From the NCBI GenBank assembly GCA_937926205.1, contig CALEYL010000048.1, positions 1 to 34,144 on the forward strand: a stretch of DNA of 34,144 nt. The letters run 5' to 3'. Origin of the DNA: an uncultured Saprospiraceae bacterium. GTDB taxonomy: Bacteria > Bacteroidota > Bacteroidia > Chitinophagales > Saprospiraceae. The position numbers and the translations under genes are program-made. The notes beneath the pieces are model-generated. The model worked only from the letters and a program-made list of their open reading frames with translations, was not told the DNA's origin and did no database searches. Below, piece after piece: positions 1-8,674 of the stretch (position 1 is the first letter of the stretch; each line of letters opens with the position of its first letter).

Positions 1-1
1 T

Positions 2-43
2 GCTGATTTCACTGCTACCAAGCAGATGATCATCGTTGAGTAA
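2..43 (+). CDS. 3' end of a T9SS type A cargo protein (partial)
   Basis: The reading frame enters from the left edge and ends at TAA 41-43. The last thirteen residues, ADFTATKQMIIVE, have the basic-residue-then-hydrophobic ending seen in type A C-terminal sorting tails of type IX secretion cargo, and resemble the tail of the next gene (KKLILVQ). The strong terminator just after the stop supports a genuine gene end. Nothing can be said about the body of the protein. Confidence 0.6.
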   Translation, partial: ADFTATKQMIIVE

Positions 44-59
44 TCACCGATAAAAAAGT

Positions 60-98
60 GGAGTGGTTCCTTTCGGGGAGCCACTCCCTTTTTTTATT
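60..98 (+). terminator. Rho-independent terminator of the upstream partial gene
   Basis: An 11-bp stem (60-70 with 77-87, one G-U pair) closes a 6-nt loop and is followed by a run of seven T at 89-95. It lies 16 nt after the stop of the partial gene, so the following gene needs its own promoter. Confidence 0.9.
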
Positions 99-202
99 AG
101 ATATAGAAGAGCCCGGAAACCAGAAGATAACACCCAAATAGAGGCTTAATTTTAATAGATAACCTCCATTTAAACACTTGAAAAAGAGAAATTACTTGCC
201 GG

Positions 203-236
203 TTTGAGGGGGATTGCCGTTTTAATTGTATCTTAG
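203..236 (+). promoter_or_regulatory. Candidate Bacteroidota-type promoter
   Basis: TTTG at 203-206 and TATCTTAG at 229-236 are separated by 22 nt. This resembles the Bacteroidota -33/-7 consensus TTTG...TAnnTTTG with one mismatch in the -7 element. It lies 35 nt before the ATG at 272, in a region with no other gene. The same TATCTTAG octamer occurs upstream of the amylase gene on the other strand. Confidence 0.5.
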
Positions 237-271
237 CGCCCGTTATCAAACTTGGCTAATCCCATGATAAT

Positions 272-1051
272 ATGACACATACTAGTGGAAAGCTGTTCCT
301 GGCATTCCTTCTATGGATACCTTCCTATTGCGCCATTGCGCAACCAACCTTCCTTTTTCCTGATTACAGAGATGAACAAGGAGACACTGTCGGTGTAGCA
401 CTCAAAGTCGTTGATTTCGAACACATCGTCAGCGCTCAATTTTCAATTCATTGGAATCCGGAAGTTTTAAAATTCAAATCAGTAACAGGTTTTGCCATCC
501 CAATGACCAGTGCAGAAAACTTTGGAACGCCATTGGCTGAAAACGGCATTCTCACATTTTCCTGGTTGGACATGACTTTAAATGGCTATACATTACCAGA
601 TAGCACTAAGTTATTCACTATCATATACGATGTTATTGGCTCATTGGGTGATACCACGAGTGTTCGTTTTTCCGATCAACCAACGATAAAAGAAATAGCC
701 GATACGACTTTCACGGCGATTACGACCATATTTCAGGATGGTGTAGTAGAGGTGATAGAACCCAATAGCATCTCAGATCCGGTTAACGCACCGTATAGCA
801 TTCAGGAGTGTTATCCCAATCCATTCAAAGAGCGAACGCAAGTACAACTCCACATCGCTCACGCAACAGACGCCCATATTAGCATCACAAATACCCATGG
901 ACAAATAGTTTGGGAAGATACCCGTCATTTCAATGCAGGAAATCACATTCTGCCATTGAAAAAAGATATTTTCCCTGAGACTGGAACATATTTTCTCCGT
1001 CTACAGTCAAATGAATTTTCTGTGACGAAGAAACTGATTTTGGTACAATAG
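272..1051 (+). CDS. Secreted cohesin-like domain protein with T9SS type A sorting tail
   Basis: The 259-residue product begins with a signal peptide (about residues 1-24, ending CAIAQ). Residues about 33-165 have a cohesin-like beta-sandwich pattern, a VGVALKVVDFEHIVSAQFSI stretch followed by WNPEVLKF, the signature around the first strands of cohesin modules. The last 80 residues contain the YPNPF motif and end KKLILVQ, typical of a type A sorting domain, so export by the type IX system to the cell surface is expected. The next gene starts 28 nt downstream and encodes five copies of a related module, so the two are probably co-transcribed paralogues. No dockerin partner is visible in the window. 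Cohesin-like is a by-eye call; the ligand is unknown and an adhesive or scaffolding role is inference. Confidence 0.8.
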   Translation: MTHTSGKLFLAFLLWIPSYCAIAQPTFLFPDYRDEQGDTVGVALKVVDFEHIVSAQFSIHWNPEVLKFKSVTGFAIPMTSAENFGTPLAENGILTFSWLDMTLNGYTLPDSTKLFTIIYDVIGSLGDTTSVRFSDQPTIKEIADTTFTAITTIFQDGVVEVIEPNSISDPVNAPYSIQECYPNPFKERTQVQLHIAHATDAHISITNTHGQIVWEDTRHFNAGNHILPLKKDIFPETGTYFLRLQSNEFSVTKKLILVQ

Positions 1052-1079
1052 TTATTATTTCATCCCAATTCCGACAAAA

Positions 1080-4000
1080 ATGCGTAAATGGTTTACCTAC
1101 CTGCTTGCGGGGCTATGGCTATTTGCTGTTCAATCAGCAACGGCCCAATGCACCTTTACAGGCTTCGGCCTTAAAATCGAAAGCATCACAGCGACCCAGG
1201 GACAACAGGTCTGCTTAGATGTTTCTACACAGGGCTTCACGAATATTTTAGGGATGCAGTTCAGCATCCATTACAATCAGGCTGTGTTGCAGTTCAATAA
1301 TGTTGCCAACACCAACCTTAATGGTTTGTCGGCAGCATCGTTTGGCACGCCGCAGCCTGGGCGCATTACAATGACCTGGAATGATCCCGATGTCGTTGGT
1401 ATCACGCGCCCGGACGGGACCGTAATTTTCGAATTGTGTTTTACTGTTACAGGAAACACGACCAGTACTGTAAGTTTTGCAGGAACTCCGACCAGTATAG
1501 AAATACTGGACAACAACCTGAATGAAGTTCCATTCAACAGTTGCCCCGGTACAGTAACGGTCGGCGCCGGCGGTGGTGGTGGCGGTGGCAACTTTAGCTT
1601 AAACATAGAAAGCTTAACAGCCGCACAGGGGCAGCAGGTTTGCCTCGATGTTGCTACCCAGAACTTCACGAATATTTTGGGGATGCAGTTCAGCATCAAC
1701 TACAACTCGTCGGTTTTACAGTTTGTAAACGTATCAAACCTGAATCTGAACGGTTTGTCGGCAGCCTCATTTGGAACCCCCTCACCCGGGGTGATTACCA
1801 TGACCTGGAATGATCCGGATGTGATGGGCATCACGCGTCCGGATGGTACAGTGCTCTTTGAGTTGTGTTTTACCATTTCCGGCTCTACGACCAGTACGGT
1901 AAGTTTCGGCAATTCGCCTACCACGATAGAAATTCTGAACAGCACACTCCAGGAAGTTCCATTCAACAGCGTCAGCGGCACCGTAACGGTTAGCGGCGGC
2001 GGTGGTGGTGGCGGTGGCGGCGGTGGAAACCCGACGTGCAACATCACAGGTTTTGGTCTGGAAATAGAAAGTGCAAACGGAACTCAGGGGCAACAGCTTT
2101 GTCTGGAAGTACGCACGCATGGCTTCAATGACATCCTGGGGATGCAGTATAGCATCAACTACAACTCTTCTGTTCTGCAGTTTGTCAATGCTACAAACTT
2201 CAACCTGAACGGTTTGGCGGGCGCCAACTTTGGCACCCCTTCTCCCGGCACGATCACCATGACCTGGAATGACCCGGATGTGATGGGGATTACCAGGCCT
2301 GACGGTACGGTTATTTATGAGTTGTGTTTCAATGTTACGGGGAACACCACGAACATGATCACTTTCGGAAATACACCAACGACGATAGAAATCCTGGATG
2401 GCGATTTGAACGAACTACCATTCAGCAGCTGTCCCGGTACGGTTACGCTTGGTGGTGGTGGCGGTGGCGGACCGACGACGTGTAACATCACAGGGTTTGG
2501 TTTGGAAATAGAAAGTGCAAACGGAACCCAGGGACAACAGATTTGTCTGGAAGTACGTACGCATGGCTTCAATGACATTCTGGGGATGCAGTTCAGCATC
2601 AACTACAACTCCTCTGTTCTGCAATTTCTCAATGCTGCAAGCTTCAACCTGAACGGTCTGGCTGGCGCCAACTTTGGCAATCCATCTCCCGGTACGATCA
2701 CCATGACCTGGAATGACCCCGATGTGATGGGTATCACGCGTCCGGATGGTACCGTGATATTCGAATTGTGTTTCAACGTTACAGGGAACACTACGAGCAT
2801 GATCACTTTCGGCAACACGCCGACAACAATAGAAATCTTAGATGGCGATTTGAACGAACTTCCATTCAGCAGTTGCCCGGGTACGGTTACGCTTGGCGGT
2901 GGCGGTGGTGGTCCCATGCCCTGTAACATCACAGGCTTTGGTCTTGAAATAGAGAGCGTCAATGCTACTCAGGGACAACAGGTTTGTCTTGAAGTCCGCA
3001 CGCACGGCTTCAATGACATTCTGGGAATGCAGTTCAGCATCAACTACAACTCCTCTATTCTGCAGTTTGTCAATGCTACAAACTTCAACCTGAACGGTCT
3101 GGCTGGCGCCAACTTTGGCACCCCTTCTCCCGGGGTAATTACCATGACCTGGAATGATCCGGATGTGATGGGGATTACACGCCCGGATGGCACGGTGATA
3201 TTCGAATTGTGTTTCAACGTGCAGACCTGCTCAACCAGTAGCATCACTTTTGGCAATACGCCAACAGTCATAGAAATTCTGGATGGCGATTTAAATGAAC
3301 TGATGTTCAATAGCTGTCCCGGTACCGTGAGTTGTGGCAACACACAGGGAGAAATGGTCACCATTACGAATGCGAACATTACCAATGTCGCTTGTCGTGG
3401 CCAGAGTACGGGAGCCATTACGATAACGGCAACCAGTTCAGGTGGCGGCACCCTCACCTACGCGTGGAGTGTAGCGGGTGTTGGCAATACGCCGACCATC
3501 AGCAACCGCCCGGCTGGTTCTTACAGTGTAACGGTAACCAGCAGCCTCGGAGGAACGCCTGCTACGGCAACTTATATGATTACACAGCCTGCTACTGCGG
3601 TGGCAATTACGAATATAGCTGTTACGGATGTTTCCTGTAATGGAGGCAACAATGGAAGCATTGTCGTTACTGCTTCGGGTGGTACAGGTACGCTTTCGTA
3701 TGCATGGAGCGCTCCGCCACCGAATCCGGGGAATACCCCCAATGCGATGAACCTGATTCCATTCAGTTTTTACCGCGTAACAGTTACGGATGGCAGCGGT
3801 TGTACGGTTAATTCCATGTTGATTGAAGTGAGCGAGCCGCCAGTTTTGGCCGTTACGGCTTCCAATATTCAGAACGTAGCTTGCGCCGGCAACAACACAG
3901 GGTCTGTTACTTTGAATGTTACAGGCGGTACGCCTCCTTATACCTACAACTGGAGCGGAACATCCCAGACGACGAACCCGGCTACCGGATTGATGGCTGG

Positions 4001-6458
4001 TATCTATGCGGTAACGGTTACAGACTCTAAAAACTGTACCCAAACGCTCAGCAACATCAACGTTGTAAGTCTGAATCCGCCGGTAATGATTACCAATACA
4101 GCGGTTACGGATTTAAACAATGGCAACCCGGGCGCCGTCAACATTACCGTGTCTGGGGGCTCTAATTATACTTTTGCGTGGACAGGCCCCAATAACTTCA
4201 CGGCCTCTACCGAAGATATTTCAAACCTGGCTGCCGGTGGTCAATACTGTGTCACGGTTACAAGCGGAAATGGTTGTACAACATCTACCTGCGCAACAGT
4301 AGGCGAAGACCTGAATATCTCTACGTTCAGCATCAATAAAGCCTGCAGCGGCACCAATAACGGTGGCGTAGACATCACCATAGCGGGTGGAACAGCGCCG
4401 TATACGTATGTGTGGCGCAATTCGAGCAACGTTGTGGTTGCCATGACCCAGGACATCACTAATGTGGCGCCTGGAACTTACAATGTTACCGTAACAGATG
4501 CCAGCAATAACCAGGTAACGGGTTCTTTTGAGGTGACCAGCCTTCCGGCCATCAACATTGCCTCAAGCATCGGCTCGGCAACCAGTGGTAACAACGGCAG
4601 CATTGCGCTGACCATCACTGGCGGAGCACCGGGATATAATGTGGTATGGTCCGGAACTACCCAGACCGGGCCATCTATCAATAACCTGGCTATCGGTCAA
4701 TATTGCGCCACCATTACAGATGCAAATTCCTGTACAGCAACAGGTTGTTACATGGTGACCGCTCAGCCTTTTGCTTTCGGAACGATCACACCGACTAATG
4801 TACTTTGTAACGGTGCTACGACCGGAACGCTTGCTGTTAACGTGTTGGGGGGTACTCCGCCTTATACGCTGACCATCAATGGTACACCATACAACAGCGC
4901 GAACGGCAATTTCATGATTACCGGCCTTGGCGCAGGCAACTGGCCATTTATCGTAACCGACAACAACGGCGCCCAGATCAACAGCAACGCAACGATCATG
5001 CAACCCAGTGCCATTACAGCTACTTCTGCGATCATTAACGATATGGAAGATGCAGGCTGTACAGGTAGTATTTCCCTGAATATCAGCGGTGGTACGCCAG
5101 GTTATATGGTGCAGTGGAATGGCCCGGTTGGCGCACAAATCATCAGCCTTTGTGAAGGACTTTATGTCCCGACAATACAAGATGCCAACGGCTGTATCGT
5201 AACATTGCCAGGCATTTCGCTGAATACGTTCTCTGAAGACGCGGTACCTGGTAATGTAGATTGTCCTTCAGATGAAGATGGTTCGATTGACCTGACGGTT
5301 ACAGGTGGCAATACGCCTTATACTTTTGAGTGGAAAAACTCAGGCGGCGTTGTTGTTGCCGTTACAGAAGACCTGTCAGGGGTTAGTCCGGGAACTTACA
5401 CCGTTCGCATCACCGACGCCAGTGGCCTTGTCCTGGTACGTCAATACACCGTGACGGCTCAGTCTAATTTCTCTGTAAGTACGCAGGTGACTTCCAACCA
5501 CGGCAACTTCGCAGTAAGCTGTGCAGATGCTACTGATGGTAGCGCGGTAGCCAATATCACCGGCTCCGGCGACTTCGATGTGGTTTGGGAAGGCAATGGC
5601 GGTCCGTTTGTTGGTGCTGCACTGCAGAATGCCGGCCCGGGCACCTATACTGCAACGGTAACGGATGATTTGGGATGTGAAAGAACGGCTACGGTAGTAT
5701 TGAATGCTCCGCCGGCTCTCAGCCTGAACGCAAACGTTTCTGCGGTTTCTTGTCTTGGCGACAAAAACGGAAACATACAGGTATTTGCTTCCGGTGGCGT
5801 ACCAGGGAATTACCAGTACCAGTGGAGCAACGGCATCTTCGGCAACCAGATTACAAATGTGGCAGCAGGAGACTATTCTGTAACGGCCACTGACCTGAAT
5901 GGCTGCGACATTGTAGAGACTTACACCTTGGCTGAACCAACCCCGATTGCGGTTACATTTGAGATTGATCCGGCAACGGAAGGTTTTAACGGTACGATCC
6001 GGGCAATTGTCAGCGGAGGCCAGATGCCTTATCAATACAACTGGGTAAATCTCAATTCGAGCGATTTCACTTCGGTTGTTTCCAGCCTTGCTCCGGGAGA
6101 ATACTACCTGATAGTTACCGATGACAATGGTTGCGAAAGCAGCACCTTCACGGCAGTTGTAGCTGACGAACGCTACCCCTGCCTGGAAGAGCGGGTAGTC
6201 ATTACGCCTGACGGGAATGGTACCAATGATGAATTCATCATTTTCTGTATCGGCGATCTTCCCGATAACAATCTGGAAATCTACAACCGTTGGGGACAAT
6301 TGGTTTTTGCAACGGATAACTACGACAATACCTGGATGGGCACTTCCCAGAATGGCACACCTCTACCGGATGGTCCGTACTACTATGTACTGGAATACCG
6401 CAACCCGGATGGTACAATGGTTCAGGCCAAGGGCTCACTCACGATTGTCCGCGAATAA
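1080..6458 (+). CDS. Giant SprB-like surface protein: five cohesin-like modules, about twelve SprB-like repeats, type B sorting domain
   Basis: The product has 1792 residues. Residues 1-23 form a signal peptide ending ATAQ. Residues 24 to about 753 hold five cohesin-like modules of about 140 residues each, containing GFxxILGMQFSIxYN and ITMTWNDPDV. Four linkers of 7, 11, 7 and 6 consecutive glycines separate them. Residues about 757-1695 hold about twelve SprB-like repeats of 75-85 residues, each with a SGGTPPYTYxWS-like core and a GxYxVTVTDxxGC end. Residues 1699-1792 form a gliding-motility/CHU_C type B sorting domain (ITPDGNGTNDEF, IYNRWGQLVF). Type B cargo in Flavobacterium depends on a SprF/PorP partner, and one is encoded 87 nt downstream. 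Modules 3-5 are nearly identical and were probably amplified recently. A surface adhesin or gliding-associated filament is the likely role; the glycan or protein bound is unknown. Long antisense frames inside this gene are composition shadows. Confidence 0.93.
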   Translation: MRKWFTYLLAGLWLFAVQSATAQCTFTGFGLKIESITATQGQQVCLDVSTQGFTNILGMQFSIHYNQAVLQFNNVANTNLNGLSAASFGTPQPGRITMTWNDPDVVGITRPDGTVIFELCFTVTGNTTSTVSFAGTPTSIEILDNNLNEVPFNSCPGTVTVGAGGGGGGGNFSLNIESLTAAQGQQVCLDVATQNFTNILGMQFSINYNSSVLQFVNVSNLNLNGLSAASFGTPSPGVITMTWNDPDVMGITRPDGTVLFELCFTISGSTTSTVSFGNSPTTIEILNSTLQEVPFNSVSGTVTVSGGGGGGGGGGGNPTCNITGFGLEIESANGTQGQQLCLEVRTHGFNDILGMQYSINYNSSVLQFVNATNFNLNGLAGANFGTPSPGTITMTWNDPDVMGITRPDGTVIYELCFNVTGNTTNMITFGNTPTTIEILDGDLNELPFSSCPGTVTLGGGGGGGPTTCNITGFGLEIESANGTQGQQICLEVRTHGFNDILGMQFSINYNSSVLQFLNAASFNLNGLAGANFGNPSPGTITMTWNDPDVMGITRPDGTVIFELCFNVTGNTTSMITFGNTPTTIEILDGDLNELPFSSCPGTVTLGGGGGGPMPCNITGFGLEIESVNATQGQQVCLEVRTHGFNDILGMQFSINYNSSILQFVNATNFNLNGLAGANFGTPSPGVITMTWNDPDVMGITRPDGTVIFELCFNVQTCSTSSITFGNTPTVIEILDGDLNELMFNSCPGTVSCGNTQGEMVTITNANITNVACRGQSTGAITITATSSGGGTLTYAWSVAGVGNTPTISNRPAGSYSVTVTSSLGGTPATATYMITQPATAVAITNIAVTDVSCNGGNNGSIVVTASGGTGTLSYAWSAPPPNPGNTPNAMNLIPFSFYRVTVTDGSGCTVNSMLIEVSEPPVLAVTASNIQNVACAGNNTGSVTLNVTGGTPPYTYNWSGTSQTTNPATGLMAGIYAVTVTDSKNCTQTLSNINVVSLNPPVMITNTAVTDLNNGNPGAVNITVSGGSNYTFAWTGPNNFTASTEDISNLAAGGQYCVTVTSGNGCTTSTCATVGEDLNISTFSINKACSGTNNGGVDITIAGGTAPYTYVWRNSSNVVVAMTQDITNVAPGTYNVTVTDASNNQVTGSFEVTSLPAINIASSIGSATSGNNGSIALTITGGAPGYNVVWSGTTQTGPSINNLAIGQYCATITDANSCTATGCYMVTAQPFAFGTITPTNVLCNGATTGTLAVNVLGGTPPYTLTINGTPYNSANGNFMITGLGAGNWPFIVTDNNGAQINSNATIMQPSAITATSAIINDMEDAGCTGSISLNISGGTPGYMVQWNGPVGAQIISLCEGLYVPTIQDANGCIVTLPGISLNTFSEDAVPGNVDCPSDEDGSIDLTVTGGNTPYTFEWKNSGGVVVAVTEDLSGVSPGTYTVRITDASGLVLVRQYTVTAQSNFSVSTQVTSNHGNFAVSCADATDGSAVANITGSGDFDVVWEGNGGPFVGAALQNAGPGTYTATVTDDLGCERTATVVLNAPPALSLNANVSAVSCLGDKNGNIQVFASGGVPGNYQYQWSNGIFGNQITNVAAGDYSVTATDLNGCDIVETYTLAEPTPIAVTFEIDPATEGFNGTIRAIVSGGQMPYQYNWVNLNSSDFTSVVSSLAPGEYYLIVTDDNGCESSTFTAVVADERYPCLEERVVITPDGNGTNDEFIIFCIGDLPDNNLEIYNRWGQLVFATDNYDNTWMGTSQNGTPLPDGPYYYVLEYRNPDGTMVQAKGSLTIVRE
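1149..3330 (+). repeat. Five tandem in-frame cohesin-like repeats with poly-glycine linkers
   Basis: Repeat units lie at about 1149-1562, 1590-1994, 2037-2450, 2481-2894 and 2922-3330. Poly-GGN tracts lie at 1569-1589 (7 codons), 1995-2027 (11), 2451-2471 (7) and 2895-2912 (6). Units 3, 4 and 5 are nearly identical in DNA and protein, and units 1 and 2 are more diverged. Each unit has the same ITMTWNDPDV and ITRPDGTV segments. The tracts are triplet-based, so slippage would change linker length without breaking the frame. Confidence 0.9.
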
Positions 6459-6469
6459 TCGAATATCCC

Positions 6470-6501
6470 TGGCGCGCCTTGCCTGAAGGCCGGGCGCGCC
6501 A
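6470..6501 (+). other. Intergenic hairpin without a U-tract
   Basis: Perfect 9-nt arms TGGCGCGCC (6470-6478) and GGCGCGCCA (6493-6501) enclose a smaller GCC/GGC stem. It lies 12 nt after the stop of the giant protein and 45 nt before the SprF-like gene. No T-run follows, so it is more likely an mRNA-stability or read-through element within the operon than a terminator. Confidence 0.55.
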
Positions 6502-6545
6502 TTCAATGAACAATATCCTTTTCCACCAATAACCGATCCTCAAAC

Positions 6546-7463
6546 ATGAAAAAGTTATTTTTACTCATAATTCTGGCAGCCTCCTTTAGTGCAGTATCCG
6601 CTCAGGAAGAAGCCATCTTTACGCATTACCACATCAGCCCGATCCTCATCAATGCAGGCGCAGCGGGCTTCAATGAAGCTTATGAGCTTCAGGCAAACGC
6701 ACGGATCGCCTGGACAGGCTTTCCCGATGCACCGAAAAACTACGGCGCTGTATTTAATGGTCCGCTTGGAAAAACTTTTGGTATTGGACTGGGCATTTTT
6801 TCAGAACAGGCCGCTCAGTTGAATCGATTGAAAGTGCAGCTGAATTACGCTTTCAGGTTCAATATCAGAGAAAATGTGAAGTTGAGCGCTGGTTTTGCTA
6901 CGGAATTTCAGCGCATGCAACTGGACAACAGCGTGATGAACAGCGATTTTTTCCAGGCTGGCGACCAGTTGCTGGAAGATATCATCAACGGAAAAGGCGT
7001 TTTTGACGCTTCGATTGGTTTGTACGGTACGTTTATGGAAAATACGTTTGCAGGACTTTCTTTCAATAATCTGGTGCGTTCACGCCTTGACGATATCGTC
7101 AATACAGATCAGAAAGAGTCGTTTTTCAGCTATTACACCTTCCTGGCAGGGCACAAATTCGAAGTGTATGATCTTGGCATTACTTTCGAACCCTCCCTTA
7201 TGGTGCGTAGCTTGCGCGATACGCCACAGCAGTTTGACATCAACCTGAAAGCAGGCTTCCTTCAGGAGCAATTGATCGCAGGTCTGTCTTACCGCTCACT
7301 TGGATCAGCGGGGCTGCTGCTGGGAACGAAAATGCCTGCTTTCCATTTGTACTACTCTTACGACATTTCTTTCCAGCGTTTCCAAAAATTCAGCACCGGT
7401 ACACACGAAGTAACCCTGGCTTTGTCGTTTAAGAAAAAAGAAAAACCCATCAAAGGGTATTGA
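6546..7463 (+). CDS. PorP/SprF family type IX secretion system outer-membrane protein
   Basis: The 305-residue product has a signal peptide (about 1-19, ending VSAQ) and the family opening EEAIFTHYHISPILINAGAAG. Alternating beta strands follow to the C-terminus, with the usual length for PorP/SprF (about 300). SprF-like proteins are outer-membrane beta-barrels that pair with type B cargo and are commonly encoded directly downstream of it, as here. The likely job is secretion or surface attachment of the 1792-residue protein. A duplicated-type terminator follows the stop at once, so this is the last gene of the operon. The specific symbol is left blank because the family has many paralogues per genome. 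Confidence 0.9.
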   Translation: MKKLFLLIILAASFSAVSAQEEAIFTHYHISPILINAGAAGFNEAYELQANARIAWTGFPDAPKNYGAVFNGPLGKTFGIGLGIFSEQAAQLNRLKVQLNYAFRFNIRENVKLSAGFATEFQRMQLDNSVMNSDFFQAGDQLLEDIINGKGVFDASIGLYGTFMENTFAGLSFNNLVRSRLDDIVNTDQKESFFSYYTFLAGHKFEVYDLGITFEPSLMVRSLRDTPQQFDINLKAGFLQEQLIAGLSYRSLGSAGLLLGTKMPAFHLYYSYDISFQRFQKFSTGTHEVTLALSFKKKEKPIKGY

Positions 7464-7491
7464 TACACAAGTATTATCGGTTTTTGGGATG

Positions 7492-7528
7492 GCCTCTCTC
7501 TGTGCAAATGGAGGGGGGCTTTTCTTTT
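7492..7528 (+). terminator. Terminator of the surface-protein operon (copy A of a duplicated element)
   Basis: GCCTCTCTC (7492-7500) pairs with GAGGGGGGC (7511-7519) over 9 bp including two G-U pairs, and TTTTCTTTT follows. Because of the G-U pairs the hairpin is stable only in plus-strand RNA. The 26 nt from 7476 to 7501 are identical to 8004-8029. Confidence 0.85.
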
Positions 7529-7529
7529 G

Positions 7530-8003
7530 TGGGCATGGCCGGGATAAAACGTAAAAATACCCTGTTTAGGGTATTCTTATTTGTGGGTTTTCCAATACCT
7601 TTGTTAGATCATTTTGCGTCAATTGAGCAAGAGCTATTGAGTTTACAACAAACACTAAAACGTACTTTGAATTGTTTACTACATTCATCGTATTCCGCCC
7701 CCCAGGCTTGTTTTAATGGTTTGTGATAAAAAGCTTTCAGACGCAATCTAGCTATCTTCTACCAAAACAAAATCCGAAATTAAGATTGGTTACGCCTTGA
7801 TATCAAGGTGTAAAAGGCGCTTTTTGTGCCTGCTTCCCAAAGCGTTGTTGTACGACAACAGCTCTGGAAATTGCTTCATTATTTCGGAATGGATTAATTT
7901 AAGATATCTGTTTCTGCACTTTACTGCCGAAACAGGACCTAAATAATTAAGGCGATTGGATTGTATGTGATTATCCGGGAACCGTTTTCAAGTGCATACT
8001 TAA
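7530..8003. other. Gene-free 470-nt stretch between two copies of one terminator
   Basis: No convincing protein gene is visible. Seen are a small perfect hairpin TACCCT/AGGGTA (7558-7573), a TAnnTTTG match TACCTTTG (7596-7603) with no well-spaced -33 element, a 20-nt near-palindrome at 7792-7811, a possible competing arm AAGGCG at 7815-7820, and a near-palindrome at 7844-7859. With a terminator at its right end this could be a small-RNA unit; that is inference. Confidence 0.35.
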
Positions 8004-8019
8004 ATCGGTTTTTGGGATG

Positions 8020-8058
8020 GCCTCTCTCTAGTGTAAACTCGAGGGGGGCTTTTTTTTT
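8020..8058 (+). terminator. Second terminator, copy B of the duplicated element
   Basis: The arms GCCTCTCTC (8020-8028) and GAGGGGGGC (8041-8049) repeat copy A exactly, the loop differs, and nine T follow at 8050-8058. The preceding 16 nt are also identical to copy A. No protein gene ends just before it, so it either serves an unannotated RNA or is a leftover of a duplication. Confidence 0.75.
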
Positions 8059-8070
8059 GTTTCCGGATAT

Positions 8071-8101
8071 TTTGCCGGGGAAACGGATTCGCTTACCTTG
8101 C
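8071..8101 (+). promoter_or_regulatory. Bacteroidota-type promoter of the FKBP gene
   Basis: TTTG at 8071-8074, a 19-nt spacer, and TACCTTGC at 8094-8101. The spacing is as expected and the -7 element is close to TAnnTTTG. It lies between terminator copy B and the ATG at 8133, giving a leader of about 25 nt. Confidence 0.6.
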
Positions 8102-8132
8102 CGTCTAATTCATTCATTCATAAATCGTTCAA

Positions 8133-8639
8133 ATGATTATTGAAAAGAACACGGTGGTGACCCTGCACTATCGCCTTCAGGAAGGGGACGCTTCCGGCGC
8201 CCTTGTTGAAGAAACATATGGCAGCCAGCCGCTGGTATTTTTGTTTGGCGTAGGCCAGATGTTGCCAGAATTTGAGAGCCAATTGGAAGGAAAAGAAGAA
8301 GGCGCAGCATTTTCTTTTGGGATAAAAAGCGAAGATGCTTACGGAGAAGAAGATCCGGATGCCCTGGTGAAATTGCCCCTTTCTACTTTTGAGATAGACG
8401 GGAAACTGGCAGAAGAGATGCTCGTCGTGGGCAACCCGATTCCAATGTCAGACCAGAACGGAAACCAAATGGTCGGTATTGTCAGAGCAGTTGAAGCCGA
8501 TGGTGTGGTACTCGACTTCAACCATCCAATGGCGGGACAAGACCTGTATTTTTCCGTAACAGTGGAAAATGTTCGAAAAGCAACACTGGAAGAAATTTCA
8601 CACGGCCACGTTCACGGCGAAGGCGGCCACCACCATTAG
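8133..8639 (+). CDS. SlyD-like FKBP-type peptidyl-prolyl cis-trans isomerase
   Basis: The 168-residue product has the SlyD arrangement. A split FKBP domain (about 1-68 and 125-152, with VVTLHYRL and LVFLFGVGQMLPEFESQLEG) surrounds an insert-in-flap chaperone domain (about 70-122). A histidine-rich tail, GHVHGEGGHHH, follows. No signal peptide is visible, so it should act in the cytoplasm as a folding helper, with the tail able to bind Ni or other divalent metal. It appears to be transcribed alone. Family assignment is firm; the metal-binding role is known for SlyD and only inferred here. Confidence 0.92.
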   Translation: MIIEKNTVVTLHYRLQEGDASGALVEETYGSQPLVFLFGVGQMLPEFESQLEGKEEGAAFSFGIKSEDAYGEEDPDALVKLPLSTFEIDGKLAEEMLVVGNPIPMSDQNGNQMVGIVRAVEADGVVLDFNHPMAGQDLYFSVTVENVRKATLEEISHGHVHGEGGHHH

Positions 8640-8674
8640 CCATCAGTAGTAGATTAGAGAAACATTGGTTCGTG

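Noticed and set aside
1569..2912. Poly-glycine codon tracts as an on/off phase-variation switch
   Set aside because: The repeats are whole GGN codons, so length changes keep the frame. They could alter linker length but not switch the gene off.
1277..6299. Several long antisense frames (up to 307 codons) opposite the giant surface-protein gene
   Set aside because: They follow from the repetitive Thr/Gly/Asn-rich coding strand, have no domains or signals, and one continuous 1792-codon gene explains the region.
7460..7726. 88-codon plus-strand frame after the SprF-like gene
   Set aside because: It runs straight through the terminator at 7492-7528 and shows no family features. The similar RFLGWPLS string in the frame at 7961-8143 is just the duplicated terminator translated.
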